64,000 nucleotides of DNA from Candidatus Saccharimonadota bacterium (lineage in GTDB: Bacteria > Patescibacteriota > Saccharimonadia > Saccharimonadales > Saccharimonadaceae), in contig JAFWMT010000002.1 in the NCBI GenBank assembly GCA_017545525.1, forward strand, positions 62,001 to 126,000, written 5' to 3'. Every line of letters starts with the position of its first letter. The stretch's first letter is position 1. The notes under the pieces are model-generated. The model was not told the DNA's origin. It was given only the letters and a program-made list of their open reading frames with translations, and made no database searches. Made by a program: the position numbers and the translations under genes. This document shows, piece after piece, positions 55,012-63,319 of this stretch.

Positions 55012-56172
55012 CTAAATGATTTTTCCCATCACCTTTTTTACTTTTTCAATATCCTCTGGTCTGTTGTGTAAACCTAAAGAAAAGCGTACTAAAGGCGGGT
55101 ATTTGCAAACATGATCTAGATAATAATGCGCGCAAAAATATCCTGTTCGCGCCATGATGTTTTCTCGCGAAAGAGCATTTCCTAACATATGCGAATCTAA
55201 TCCATCTACATAAAATGACATAGTCGCGTTTGGTTCACGATTAACTAAATGTACCTTACTAGACGAAGCTAAAAATTCATATAGTTCCGTATAATTATTC
55301 TCGAGCTTCTTCCATTCAGCCTTTGGCACTTTCATCAGCCACTTTAATGCCGCACCTAACCCAACAATTTCCCCCCAAGCCTGTAAGCCAGCCTCAAAAC
55401 GCGTATAGCGGTGTTCCTTACTTTCCGCCGATAATAAATACGAATCTTTTTCTACATCATCTACCATTCCGCCCCCAACAAATCCGTTTGTCATTTTTCC
55501 CATCAGCTCGTCTCGCCACACAATCACTCCTAGCGACGGTGCATATAATTTATGTGCCGAGAAACAAATCGCATCCGCTTCGATTCCTCGTACAATTTCA
55601 CTAGAATGTGCCATCGCTTGCGCCGCATCAATAATAATTATTCCGCCAGCCTTATGTATCGCCTTAACAACCTCTTTAATATTCAAAAGTTTTCGCCCAT
55701 CAAAGTTCGAAGCGCAGTTTATTACTACCACCGCGTCGGAGAAATCGTAGGCGCTTGCTTCGATTGACCCATCTTCGTTCCTCTTCATCACCTCACGCGG
55801 TAACCCTGTTCTTTCACTAAACGCCATAGTCGACAAAAACGGCGAATTATGCTCAATCTCGCTTGTCATTACCTTCTTAAACGCGTCCGCCTTTAGTTGC
55901 GAAAGAATTAGGTTAATCCCGTAAGTCGTATTTAATGTAAAAGAAACTGTATATTTCTTCGGTTTCATGTCTAGATATTTTAGAACTAATTCTCGCGCTT
56001 CTTCGACTTTTTCATCCGTTTCCACTCCCCACTTATATTTCACTCGTTCCCCGCAAGAATTATGCTCTGTATAATATTGATTAATCGCATCAATTACGCA
56101 TTTTGGCCGCAGCGATTGGCATGCCGAATCTAAATAAACTTCCCCCTCACCTAAATAATCAAACTCATTCAT
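55012..56172 (-). CDS. Aminotransferase class V / SufS-like cysteine desulfurase
   Basis: 386 aa. PLP fold with IIIDAAQAMAHS and the PLP Lys in CFSAHKLYAPSLGV, and RTGYFCAHYYL with a Cys at the position of the SufS/CsdA active-site loop. The second desulfurase-like protein in the window; no SufU/SufE or SufBCD neighbour. TGG-TATAAT (56179-56184) 6 nt before the ATG. That promoter touches the left arm of the palindromic element at 56182-56358. Confidence 0.85.
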   Translation of the reverse strand: MNEFDYLGEGEVYLDSACQSLRPKCVIDAINQYYTEHNSCGERVKYKWGVETDEKVEEARELVLKYLDMKPKKYTVSFTLNTTYGINLILSQLKADAFKKVMTSEIEHNSPFLSTMAFSERTGLPREVMKRNEDGSIEASAYDFSDAVVVINCASNFDGRKLLNIKEVVKAIHKAGGIIIIDAAQAMAHSSEIVRGIEADAICFSAHKLYAPSLGVIVWRDELMGKMTNGFVGGGMVDDVEKDSYLLSAESKEHRYTRFEAGLQAWGEIVGLGAALKWLMKVPKAEWKKLENNYTELYEFLASSSKVHLVNREPNATMSFYVDGLDSHMLGNALSRENIMARTGYFCAHYYLDHVCKYPPLVRFSLGLHNRPEDIEKVKKVMGKII

Positions 56173-56181
56173 ACTTAAATT

Positions 56182-56358
56182 ATACCATGGAAAACTAAAA
56201 TCTATTTTCCTCAGCGGATAAAATCCCGCCTAATAAAAAATATAATGTCAGCTAGATTTGCTCGCGACGACGTGACCTCGCTCGCAAATTGTGACATTAT
56301 ATTTTTTATTGGGGGTTTTATATGCTTCGGAAAAATAGATTTTAGTTTTCCTTGGCAT
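56182..56358. repeat. Long intergenic palindrome (about 177 bp) between rplL and the SufS-like gene
   Basis: Outer arms of about 30 nt share GGAAAACTAAAATCTATTTT, inner arms share AATAAAAAATATAATGTCA. The apical core is TTTGC-TCGCGACGACGTGACCTCGCTC-GCAAA. No gene inside. Could double as a terminator for rplL and as a regulator of the divergently oriented region; it has the same build as the intragenic elements. Confidence 0.8.
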
Positions 56359-56386
56359 ATACAATTAGCTAACCATTAATGATAAT

Positions 56387-56770
56387 TTAGGCGAGCTCAA
56401 CAGTCGCGCCAGCTTCCTCTAACGCTTTCTTCATCGCTTCTGCGTCAGCTTTTGCAACTTTCTCTTTTACAGTTGCAGGAGCACCATCAACGATAGCCTT
56501 AGCTTCGCCTAAGCCTAATCCAGTCGCTTCTTTAACCGCTTTAATAACAGCGATTTTCTGCGCACCAGCGTCTTTGAGGACAACATCATATTCAGACTTG
56601 CCTTCATCAGCTGCCGCTTCCGCACCAGCTGCTGGGCCAGCCGCTACTGCTACTGCAGCCGCTGCTGGTTCAATACCATACTCATCTTTAAGAGTGTTCT
56701 TTAATTCATTTACTTCGAGAACAGTTAATTTAACTAATTCCTCGGCTAATTTTTTAATATCTGTAGCCAT
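56387..56770 (-). CDS. rplL: 50S ribosomal protein L7/L12
   Basis: 127 aa starting at [11 protein letters not shown] behind AAAGGA; a longer start at 56785 would run through this Shine-Dalgarno. N-terminal dimerisation helices, Ala/Gly hinge ([18 protein letters not shown]), C-terminal domain with [20 protein letters not shown] and [15 protein letters not shown]. Recruits translation factors to the stalk. Co-transcribed with rplJ. Confidence 0.95.
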   Translation of the reverse strand: MATDIKKLAEELVKLTVLEVNELKNTLKDEYGIEPAAAAVAVAAGPAAGAEAAADEGKSEYDVVLKDAGAQKIAVIKAVKEATGLGLGEAKAIVDGAPATVKEKVAKADAEAMKKALEEAGATVELA

Positions 56771-56800
56771 TTTAAATCCTTTCATTAAATAGTTTGGTTA

Positions 56801-57322
56801 CTAATTTGCATGGGCTTCTAGACCAGAAACAATTCCGGACAAGCCACCAGACAACGCCGAAACGCTGTCCGTAATTGGCGAGAGCAATTGTGCTACTACT
56901 TGAGCGATTAACTCGTTCTTGGTTGGCATTGCCGCAAGCGCCTTTACTTCTTCTTCAGAAAGCGACTTTCCAAGATCATTAAAGCCGCCCATGAGGTTAA
57001 GTGCGTCATGACTTTTCGCAAACTCCGCTAGAATTTTCGCTGGAGCTACTTCGTCGTCATCCGATACTGCGTATAAAAGTTGACCAGTTAAACCAGTCGT
57101 ATCAGTATCTTTATATACGGCGATTTGACCCATCGCTACTTTAACTAAACGATTTTTTACGACTTTAATTTTCACACCCGCTTCGCGTGCAGACTTTCTT
57201 AAATCTTGAAGTTCAGCTACAGTCAATCCCTGATATTTGGCGTAAACCGTAGTTTTTGCATTCGAAAGAAGCTCTGTTAAATCAGCAACCAATGTATTCT
57301 TTTTATCCTTTGAAATTGCCAT
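56801..57322 (-). CDS. rplJ: 50S ribosomal protein L10
   Basis: 173 aa. YAKYQGLTVAELQDLRKSAREAGV is the L10 signature; the C-terminal helix binds L7/L12 dimers. AAAGGA Shine-Dalgarno. Preceded by an L10-type autoregulatory leader. Confidence 0.95.
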   Translation of the reverse strand: MAISKDKKNTLVADLTELLSNAKTTVYAKYQGLTVAELQDLRKSAREAGVKIKVVKNRLVKVAMGQIAVYKDTDTTGLTGQLLYAVSDDDEVAPAKILAEFAKSHDALNLMGGFNDLGKSLSEEEVKALAAMPTKNELIAQVVAQLLSPITDSVSALSGGLSGIVSGLEAHAN

Positions 57323-57394
57323 AAAAAGTTCCTTTGGTTATATTAATATTTCGGTTAGCTAATTGTTAAATAGCGTCACCAAATTAATTTTAAG

Positions 57395-57450
57395 AAAATT
57401 TCCTCGGCGACATGATTAAGGATTACTCCCGTCGCTGTCTTTGGTAACTC
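57395..57450 (-). ncRNA. Ribosomal protein L10 leader
   Basis: The minus-strand transcript contains CCAAAGACAGCGACGGG (57426-57442) and, after a spacer, GUCGCCGAGGAAA near 57398-57411, the paired blocks that define the L10(L12)4 binding leader upstream of rplJ. Position, strand and order fit the known autoregulation of rplJL. Confidence 0.8.
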
Positions 57451-57455
57451 CCTTA

Positions 57456-57484
57456 ATTATATTACATCTTGCCCAAAAAAGCAA
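57456..57484 (-). promoter_or_regulatory. rplJL promoter
   Basis: -35 TTGCTT (57479-57484), 17-nt spacer, -10 TATAAT (57456-57461), immediately upstream of the L10 leader; the -35 lies at the end of the preceding membrane gene. Confidence 0.8.
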
Positions 57485-57489
57485 GTGTT

Positions 57490-58074
57490 TTAGGCAACAT
57501 GTTTAGTTGTCATAAATTGGAACACAGCGCCAATTACTGCAAACCCGCCAATCATCGGGAAATAGAAGATATCCTTAGGAATATCTGGAAAGACACTTAA
57601 CACTGCAATCGTCATCGCATAAGCCCCGGCTATCGCGGTTGCTATAATAATCGCCGGTTTCATTAATGCCGTCGCTGCCGCCCCAGCTACTACACCGAGG
57701 ATTGCACCAATCGCCAAAGTTGGAATATCCGTGCCAAAATATTGAATCGTAATTAACATGACTAAGAAGAAGCAAATCCCTGCCAGACAAATTTTTTCAA
57801 TCGAAAATCCAAGCAAACCAAGCAATATACCACCACCAACCGGAAGTAGCACTTGCCATAGCTCGTTCGCTGCAATTTGTGGCACAGCATTATTAATAAT
57901 TGGCATTAAAAGAATCATTATATTATATCCAATCAAGAACCAGATAATGAAAAATGCTACTTTTTTGATTCGATAACCAAGTAGCAGCACCGCGAGCCCA
58001 ATCGCGAACATAATTAATGATTCATAAAGTTCTAACCCCCCAATTCTATTTTCGAGTTCTTTTAACTTATCCAT
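57490..58074 (-). CDS. Multi-pass membrane protein (TMEM198/DUF4203-like)
   Basis: 194 aa with six to seven hydrophobic segments rich in Gly/Ile/Ala and little loop sequence. The glycine-patterned helices resemble small DUF4203-type membrane proteins, a tentative match. Start set at 58074 (MDKLKEL): TGT-TATAAT (58081-58086) ends 6 nt upstream, so the GTG at 58080 would not be on the transcript. Confidence 0.7.
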   Translation of the reverse strand: MDKLKELENRIGGLELYESLIMFAIGLAVLLLGYRIKKVAFFIIWFLIGYNIMILLMPIINNAVPQIAANELWQVLLPVGGGILLGLLGFSIEKICLAGICFFLVMLITIQYFGTDIPTLAIGAILGVVAGAAATALMKPAIIIATAIAGAYAMTIAVLSVFPDIPKDIFYFPMIGGFAVIGAVFQFMTTKHVA

Positions 58075-58091
58075 AGCCACATTATAACATA

Positions 58092-58120
58092 AAAAAACGA
58101 GCCTCTAGGGCTCGTTTTTT
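58092..58120. terminator. Terminator after rplA
   Basis: AAAAAACGAGCC-TCTA-GGGCTCGTTTTTT hairpin directly at the rplA stop, followed by T residues in the minus-strand sense. Confidence 0.85.
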
Positions 58121-59060
58121 AATTATAAATGTTTTCAATTTGAATCGAAGGGCCCATAGTAGTCGTGATAAACACAGACTTAACGTAGGAACCTTTAAGC
58201 GAAGCAGGTTTTTGTGCCTTTAAGGAATCGAAAAATGCATTCGCATTTTCAACTAGCTTATCTGCGCCAAACGAAACTTTACCAACGCCAATATGTACAA
58301 TTGCTTGCTTATCAACCCGATATTCGACTTTCCCAGCCTTAGATTCTTTCACCGCTTTCTCAACGTCCATCGTCACCGTTCCAGCTTTCGGATTCGGCAT
58401 TAAACCTTTTGGCCCGAGTAAACGCGCGAATTTACCAAGCTTTGGCATGTATTGTGGGGTCGAAATTAAGATATCGAAATCAATTACGCCCTTTTCGAGC
58501 TGATTTAAGAATTCTTCATCTTCAGCAATATCCGCTCCTGCGGCTTTCGCAACTTTGCAGACGTCAATCGGCGCAAACACCGCTACACGTACAGTTTTAC
58601 CGTTTCCGTGTGGCAAAACTAAAGTCGTACGAATATTCTGATCTGCTTGCCTCGGGTCAACTCCGAGTCTCGCATGCACCTCAACCGACGCATCGAATTT
58701 CGCTGGGCTAGTTTTTATAGCTAGCTCAATCGCCTCTTTTAAATTATAAACTTTCTCTTTTTCAATTAGTTTCGCTGCTTCTTGATATTTCTTGCCACGA
58801 CGTTCAATTCGCGGTCGCGTAACCGGCGCCACTCCCTTAGGTTTCACCGTCGCTTCTTCTGCCTTACGTTCAATTTTACGCGCTTGGCGTTCTTCTTCAG
58901 CTTTAACTTCTTCAATATGTTTTTTTGATTTTTTACCAGATTTTGCATAGACCTCTGGCTCTGTAGTCGTTTCTTCGGCTTCAGCCTCTACAACCTCTTC
59001 TTTTACTTCCGCGACTTTCGCTTCAGTTTCTTTTAAGTCTTTTGCCTTTTTCTCAGCCAT
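58119..59060 (-). CDS. rplA: 50S ribosomal protein L1 with charged N-terminal extension
   Basis: 313 aa starting at MAEKKAKDLKE behind AAAGGA; an ATG at 59120 is part of the -10 box and is excluded. Residues about 105-313 are the L1 fold (KFDASVEVHARLGVD, LLGPKGLMPNPKAGTV, SFITTTMGPSI-type end). The first 95 or so residues are an added Lys/Glu/Ala-rich segment. L1 forms the mobile stalk. Own promoter with a short leader containing a UGUGG/CCACA stem that may be its autoregulatory site. Confidence 0.93.
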   Translation of the reverse strand: MAEKKAKDLKETEAKVAEVKEEVVEAEAEETTTEPEVYAKSGKKSKKHIEEVKAEEERQARKIERKAEEATVKPKGVAPVTRPRIERRGKKYQEAAKLIEKEKVYNLKEAIELAIKTSPAKFDASVEVHARLGVDPRQADQNIRTTLVLPHGNGKTVRVAVFAPIDVCKVAKAAGADIAEDEEFLNQLEKGVIDFDILISTPQYMPKLGKFARLLGPKGLMPNPKAGTVTMDVEKAVKESKAGKVEYRVDKQAIVHIGVGKVSFGADKLVENANAFFDSLKAQKPASLKGSYVKSVFITTTMGPSIQIENIYN

Positions 59061-59118
59061 GTTGTTCCTTTCTGTGGTATTAGCGGAATTATCCTCCCAC
59101 AATTTAATTAACCTATAC

Positions 59119-59147
59119 ATTATACTAAATTTTCTCTAAAAAAGCAA
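59119..59147 (-). promoter_or_regulatory. rplA promoter
   Basis: -35 TTGCTT (59142-59147), 17-nt spacer, -10 TATAAT (59119-59124), directly downstream of the terminator of the inserted gene. Confidence 0.8.
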
Positions 59148-59151
59148 GAAA

Positions 59152-59180
59152 AACGGGGGGAGCACTAAGTCTCCCCCCTT
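59152..59180 (-). terminator. Terminator of the 196-aa unknown gene
   Basis: GGGGGGAG...CTCCCCCC stem (minus strand) followed by GTTTTTC, immediately abutting the rplA promoter. Confidence 0.75.
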
Positions 59181-59243
59181 CGCTAAAGGAGTATATATAA
59201 AATGATCACTCTCGAAAGAGCAACCGCTTTGCCCCTTTGATGC

Positions 59244-59834
59244 CTATTCGGCATCGCTTAAAGTTGCTAGAGATTCCTCTATTGCTTTGGACAGTTCTTC
59301 TTTTTCCGAATTATCCAAATCGACGTCAGAGAGAATCTCTCCCTTTAAATCTTCCAAGAGGATCCTTATATACCAAGTCACCTCTTGTTTCTTTTTAAGT
59401 CGTCTTGCTCTGGCCGAATAGCTAGAGATATATGACGACACTACTTGGTAGTGTTTTACTTCACCTTCATAGTAGCGAATCCGCTCCCAGATGGTTTTGT
59501 AATACACTCCCTCCTTTTTTTCTTTCTCGACCTCATAAATATGATTGGTCAAGTCTTCTTCGGAGAGGTTAGAGATTAAAACTCTTGCTTTCTCCGGGTC
59601 TCTAATTCTCATCAGCTTCAATTCGGCGAAACCTTCACACATAAAGAATGTGCCGATTTTTGAATCTCTGATACGGAGACCTAATTTACGCGCTCCATAC
59701 AGCCATATGTCGTATATCGCCAACATGTAACTGCATTCTTTCCAGAGCCCTAGGAGCACTCCCCCGTTCTCGCTCCTAATTGCGACGGATGACTGCGTCA
59801 TCGCCTTCTCAATTGCCACTTGTGGACTCACCAA
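59244..59834 (-). CDS. Unknown soluble protein inserted between rplK and rplA, atypical codon use
   Basis: 196 aa, helical, charged, no signal peptide, family not recognised. It starts at TTG (MVSPQVAIEKAM; a GTG follows at once) behind a very strong AAGGGGTGAT Shine-Dalgarno, unlike most genes here. Arg is often AGA/AGG, whereas neighbours favour CGT/CGC. It has its own promoter (TTGACT 59909-59914, TATAAT 59886-59891) and its own terminator. The rplK-rplA operon is normally contiguous, so this looks like an acquired cassette. Confidence 0.75.
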   Translation of the reverse strand: MVSPQVAIEKAMTQSSVAIRSENGGVLLGLWKECSYMLAIYDIWLYGARKLGLRIRDSKIGTFFMCEGFAELKLMRIRDPEKARVLISNLSEEDLTNHIYEVEKEKKEGVYYKTIWERIRYYEGEVKHYQVVSSYISSYSARARRLKKKQEVTWYIRILLEDLKGEILSDVDLDNSEKEELSKAIEESLATLSDAE

Positions 59835-59885
59835 GTTTAATCACCCCTTTTCTTTCTTCATGCTATGTCCAAAGTGTATCTTTCC

Positions 59886-59914
59886 ATTATATCACAGATA
59901 ATCAAAAAAGTCAA
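59886..59914 (-). promoter_or_regulatory. Promoter of the inserted gene
   Basis: -35 TTGACT (59909-59914), 17-nt spacer, extended -10 TGA-TATAAT (59886-59891). The -35 is the 3' arm of the rplK terminator. Confidence 0.8.
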
Positions 59915-59935
59915 GCTAGACTGCTTGACTTTTTA
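59904..59935 (-). terminator. rplK terminator
   Basis: AAAAAGTCAAGC-AGTCTA-GCTTGACTTTTTT on the minus strand. Its distal arm doubles as the -35 of the next promoter. Confidence 0.85.
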
Positions 59936-59948
59936 GATAGATAAGAGA

Positions 59949-60377
59949 TTATTCTACAACTTCTACACCCATCGAACGCGCTGTCCCAGCCACAATTTTA
60001 ATCGCCCCTTCGATATCAACTGCATTTAACTGATCCATCTTCTTTTCCGCGATTTCTTTTAATTGCGCCTTCGTAATCTTTCCGACCTTGTCTACATTCG
60101 GTTTGCCCGAACCTTTATCAATTTTAATCGCTTCGCGAATTAAATCATCTACTGGTTGGCCTAAAGATTTCCAATCAAATGTCCTATCTTCAAATACTCG
60201 AATATGTACAATTACATTCTTGCCCATTAAATCTTTGGTCGCTTCGTTAAATGGGTTGATGAAATCCATCATATTAAGACCCCATTGACCAAGCGTTGAA
60301 CCAACTGGAGGTCCAGCTGTTGCTCTTCCTGCCGGAATCCGAAGTTTAAGATTCCCAATTACCTTTTTTTCTGCCAT
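59949..60377 (-). CDS. rplK: 50S ribosomal protein L11
   Basis: 142 aa, typical. Begins KVIGNLKLRIPAGRATAGPPVGSTLGQWG, with GSGKPNVDKVGKITKAQL and GTARSMGVEVVE at the end. Binds the GTPase-centre RNA. GAAAGGG Shine-Dalgarno. Separated from nusG by its own promoter and a palindromic element. Confidence 0.95.
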   Translation of the reverse strand: MAEKKVIGNLKLRIPAGRATAGPPVGSTLGQWGLNMMDFINPFNEATKDLMGKNVIVHIRVFEDRTFDWKSLGQPVDDLIREAIKIDKGSGKPNVDKVGKITKAQLKEIAEKKMDQLNAVDIEGAIKIVAGTARSMGVEVVE

Positions 60378-60407
60378 AAAAATCCCTTTCTAGTGCGTAA
60401 CGATGTT

Positions 60408-60436
60408 ATTATATCAGTAAAGAGTAAAATAGTCAA
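60408..60436 (-). promoter_or_regulatory. rplK promoter
   Basis: -35 TTGACT (60431-60436), 17-nt spacer, -10 TATAAT (60408-60413). Confidence 0.8.
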
Positions 60437-60442
60437 TAAATA

Positions 60443-60545
60443 AGTATTAAAATTTTTGCAAGCGTGCCCTTCGGGCAGCAACTCCCAAGCCGCTCAGGCC
60501 AAGTCTTCAAGGCCCTTAGGACACATTTGCGAATATTTTGATACT
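60443..60545 (-). repeat. Intergenic palindromic element, cloverleaf-like, between nusG and rplK
   Basis: 103 nt. Arms of about 26 nt share AGTAT, AAAAT and TTGCAA/TTCGCAAA. On the minus strand the core holds three hairpins in a row, GGCC-UUGAAGACUU-GGCC, AGCGGC-UUGGGA-GUUGCU and GCCC-GAA-GGGC, enclosed by GUGUCC/GGGCACGC. No long U run and no tRNA features (no CCA, wrong stem lengths). Its core does not match class A or B. Confidence 0.75.
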
Positions 60546-60555
60546 AAACTCTTAA

Positions 60556-61104
60556 TTAGTTTAATTGTTTCACTTGTAAAGCATCAAGCTCAACTGGCGT
60601 TTCGCGCCCAAACATCGAAACCATGACTTTGAGCTTACCTTTTGCCGCATCAATCTCCGAAATCGCCCCGTCAAAGCCCTTAAACGGCCCATCCGTAATT
60701 GAAACTACTTCGCCAACCTCGTATTTAACCGAGAATTTCGGGTCTTCTACGCCCATGCGCTTCTTAATCTTCTTGATTTCTTTTTCCGAAACTGGCGTTG
60801 GATGAGTTCCGTTACCAATAAATCCAGTCACCCCAGGCGTATTACGAATAATATACCAAGTCTCATCCGAAAGTTTCATGTCTACTAAGACATACCCCTG
60901 CAGAATTTTTCGATCGACAATCTTTCTTTTGCCGTTTTTAATCTCAATTTGCTTTTCTTTCGGTACAATTGCTTCAAAAATTTTATTCGCCATTTCCACG
61001 GTATTAACCCGTTGGTTGATCGAATCCGCGACCTTATCTTCGTACCCTGAATAGGTCGAAATCGCGTACCAAGCTCTTGTATCATCATATCGGTTTACTG
61101 CCAT
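60556..61104 (-). CDS. nusG: Transcription antitermination factor NusG
   Basis: 182 aa. NGN domain with WYAISTYSGYEDKVADSI and PGVTGFIG, KOW domain with VSITDGPFKGFDGAISEID. Links RNA polymerase to Rho and ribosome. AAGGAG Shine-Dalgarno. 10 nt after secE. Confidence 0.95.
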   Translation of the reverse strand: MAVNRYDDTRAWYAISTYSGYEDKVADSINQRVNTVEMANKIFEAIVPKEKQIEIKNGKRKIVDRKILQGYVLVDMKLSDETWYIIRNTPGVTGFIGNGTHPTPVSEKEIKKIKKRMGVEDPKFSVKYEVGEVVSITDGPFKGFDGAISEIDAAKGKLKVMVSMFGRETPVELDALQVKQLN

Positions 61105-61114
61105 GATAGTCTCC

Positions 61115-61501
61115 TTATCCTAAAATTAAATTAAATAACCATGAAAAGAACATATCGAGTAATGAGATAATTACTACGAAAAGCGCCGTATAGACTAAGA
61201 CTGCTAGTACCATTTTCCAGGTCGCTTTGCGGTTTGGCCATCGTACTTGCCTTAATTCTCGCCACGAATCGCGAATATATCGCCATAAATAAACAAATGG
61301 TCGAATTAATATAAAAGGCTTCTTTTCTTTAGTTTTTTTATCGCTCGAAATTTCCTTTTCGGCTTTTTTTAGTTCTTTCTGCTTGATTTTATCCGTTTTT
61401 TTGTCTTTCACAACAACTTTTTTTCGAGTAATTGCCGGCACGTCTGTCTCTTCCTTTTTCGAAGGACCGTCGCTCGCCTTAATTCTTGTAATCTTAGCCA
61501 T
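61115..61501 (-). CDS. secE: Preprotein translocase subunit SecE with long charged N-terminus
   Basis: 128 aa. The conserved SecE core is at the C-terminal half (DSWRELRQVRWPNRKATWKMVLAVLVYTALFVV, membrane helix about 100-122). The first 65 or so residues are Lys-rich and unconserved in type. AAGGAG before the ATG. Operon with nusG. Confidence 0.93.
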   Translation of the reverse strand: MAKITRIKASDGPSKKEETDVPAITRKKVVVKDKKTDKIKQKELKKAEKEISSDKKTKEKKPFILIRPFVYLWRYIRDSWRELRQVRWPNRKATWKMVLAVLVYTALFVVIISLLDMFFSWLFNLILG

Positions 61502-61516
61502 CTTACTCCTTATTAT

Positions 61517-61540
61517 TAAAAAAAGTCTGATACCAGACTT
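61517..61540 (-). terminator. Terminator between glycogen phosphorylase and secE
   Basis: AAGTCTG-GTAT-CAGACTT stem followed by a T run on the minus strand. A TTGACA overlaps its upstream edge, again mixing terminator and promoter sequence. Confidence 0.75.
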
Positions 61541-61552
61541 GTCAACATTATA

Positions 61553-63301
61553 CTACTTCGGGAATAAATAGTCAAGATAATCTTTCATCATCCTCGCGCC
61601 CGAAACTACCGGTAAGAAAGTAGTTAGTTGTTGCTTAATGATGGCTTCAAGGTCAAAATTACTTTCATCAGCCAAAATCGCTTCCTCCATCCTTTGATAG
61701 AGCATATTTAATTCCTCTTCTTCATTCGCCCCTGAAACATTCAGATAGGAATTAATCGAACCGTCCGCGACGCCTCCATCGTGTGTAGAAATTAGAAAAC
61801 TCAAGTTCGCCACGTCTTTCATCCACGAAGTCCCGCAAGCCTCTAATCCTACAATCGGGACGTTAATCGCTGCATTTGCTCCGCAAGAAAGCCCATAAGC
61901 CAATTTTTCGTCATAATTCGGCAGATAATGTACATGTTCTCTTAAGTAGTCGTCTTTCTCGACGATTTCCAATATCTTATACAACTTTTTCGACATCGTC
62001 TCATCCCCAGCGTGCACTCTTCCCGCTATAATATAATATGCCCCGCGTTTTTCGAGAATATTTCTTAATCTCACCGGATCGCGAAAAACTAAATCTGGCC
62101 TTTTATAATCTACAAACCGACGTTTAAAGTCGAAAATAAAATCATCATCATTAAACTCTAAAATCTTTCCATTCTGATCCGGATAATTAGTTAAAATTTC
62201 GTTTAAAACTCGTCTTCCATTAACTTTAAAACCGCGAATACGGTTAGCCGTCAATAAGTCTAATTTTATTTCAAAGTTTGCAGTCGGCGCGTCATATTGA
62301 TCAATTATTTGTTCCCGGTGATAAAAATCCAATATTTCCGGCATCACCCACTTCCGCATATCGATTCCGTTCGTAATCGCTTTAAATTTTACTTTATTAC
62401 CCGCAACATCTTTATAATTTGCTACTCTTGCGTGTAATTTCGAAACCCCACTTCTAAGTTCCGCAATTTCAATCGTTACCGAAGACAATTTGATATGTCC
62501 ATTCGTAAATTTATCTTCTAGCCATTTTTTCACTGCTAATGACTTTAGATTCGGGAAAACAAAACGCTCAAACTGTTCATAGCTAAATTCCGCCTCCGCT
62601 GCCTGGACTAAAGTATGGTTAGTATATAAAGTATGTTTTCTCGTATAAACTACCGCCTCGTAAAAATCCATCCCATTTCTGACCAATTCATCCAATCTCG
62701 CCAACGCCGCGAAAAATGTTGCCACTTCGTTTAGTTGCATAATTGCCGGCTTTAATCCTAATAGCTTCAGGGCCGAATATCCGCCAAAACCTAAAGCCAC
62801 TTCCTGGTATAGCCGGTGATCCGAACCACTCATTCCCGAATATAGTTCACCAAAATTCGGTTCCGTAATCGCTACAATCCGCGTGTTCTTAAATCTTTTT
62901 TCAATTACTTCAAGCGCACACAAATTTCCGCAACATTTAATATTCACTCTATCAATTAATCTAAAGCCAAAATCATGATAATCGACTTTTTTATGCTCGT
63001 CTTCGACTTTCCCGTCTTTAATTAGCTGACGTGTTTCCGACGGATAGAAAGGCGTAATTAAGACAAACGGAATTTCCATTTCTTCCGCCACTCTACGCGT
63101 ATCAGCCGCCAGTACCCCTAGCCCTCCGCCTCCACGAATTCCATTTTCTTGGTCATATAGTTCAATCGTCCAATAAGTATAGGGCCGTTCGTCCGAAATC
63201 GCCTTGGTTAAATGTTTCCGCTCGGTCGCTTCATAAAAAATCTCTACATCTTCAATATTTTCTAGTGGATGATAAAAATACTGCCCATCTTCATCGTTCA
63301 T
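61553..63301 (-). CDS. glgP: Alpha-glucan (glycogen/maltodextrin) phosphorylase, short form
   Basis: 582 aa, the short bacterial/archaeal type. GGGGLGVLAAD near residue 57, KRRFVDYKRPDL, AGRVHAGDETM and the PLP Lys in EACGTSWMKDVAN. Releases glucose-1-phosphate from alpha-1,4-glucans, a cheap way to fuel glycolysis in a reduced genome. TGT-TATAAT (63309-63314) 7 nt before the ATG. Confidence 0.88.
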   Translation of the reverse strand: MNDEDGQYFYHPLENIEDVEIFYEATERKHLTKAISDERPYTYWTIELYDQENGIRGGGGLGVLAADTRRVAEEMEIPFVLITPFYPSETRQLIKDGKVEDEHKKVDYHDFGFRLIDRVNIKCCGNLCALEVIEKRFKNTRIVAITEPNFGELYSGMSGSDHRLYQEVALGFGGYSALKLLGLKPAIMQLNEVATFFAALARLDELVRNGMDFYEAVVYTRKHTLYTNHTLVQAAEAEFSYEQFERFVFPNLKSLAVKKWLEDKFTNGHIKLSSVTIEIAELRSGVSKLHARVANYKDVAGNKVKFKAITNGIDMRKWVMPEILDFYHREQIIDQYDAPTANFEIKLDLLTANRIRGFKVNGRRVLNEILTNYPDQNGKILEFNDDDFIFDFKRRFVDYKRPDLVFRDPVRLRNILEKRGAYYIIAGRVHAGDETMSKKLYKILEIVEKDDYLREHVHYLPNYDEKLAYGLSCGANAAINVPIVGLEACGTSWMKDVANLSFLISTHDGGVADGSINSYLNVSGANEEEELNMLYQRMEEAILADESNFDLEAIIKQQLTTFLPVVSGARMMKDYLDYLFPK

Positions 63302-63319
63302 GCTTATGATTATAACACA

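Noticed and set aside
60443-60545. tRNA gene upstream of rplK
   Set aside because: Three hairpins look cloverleaf-like, but stem lengths, anticodon loop and T-loop sequence do not fit and there is no acceptor end.
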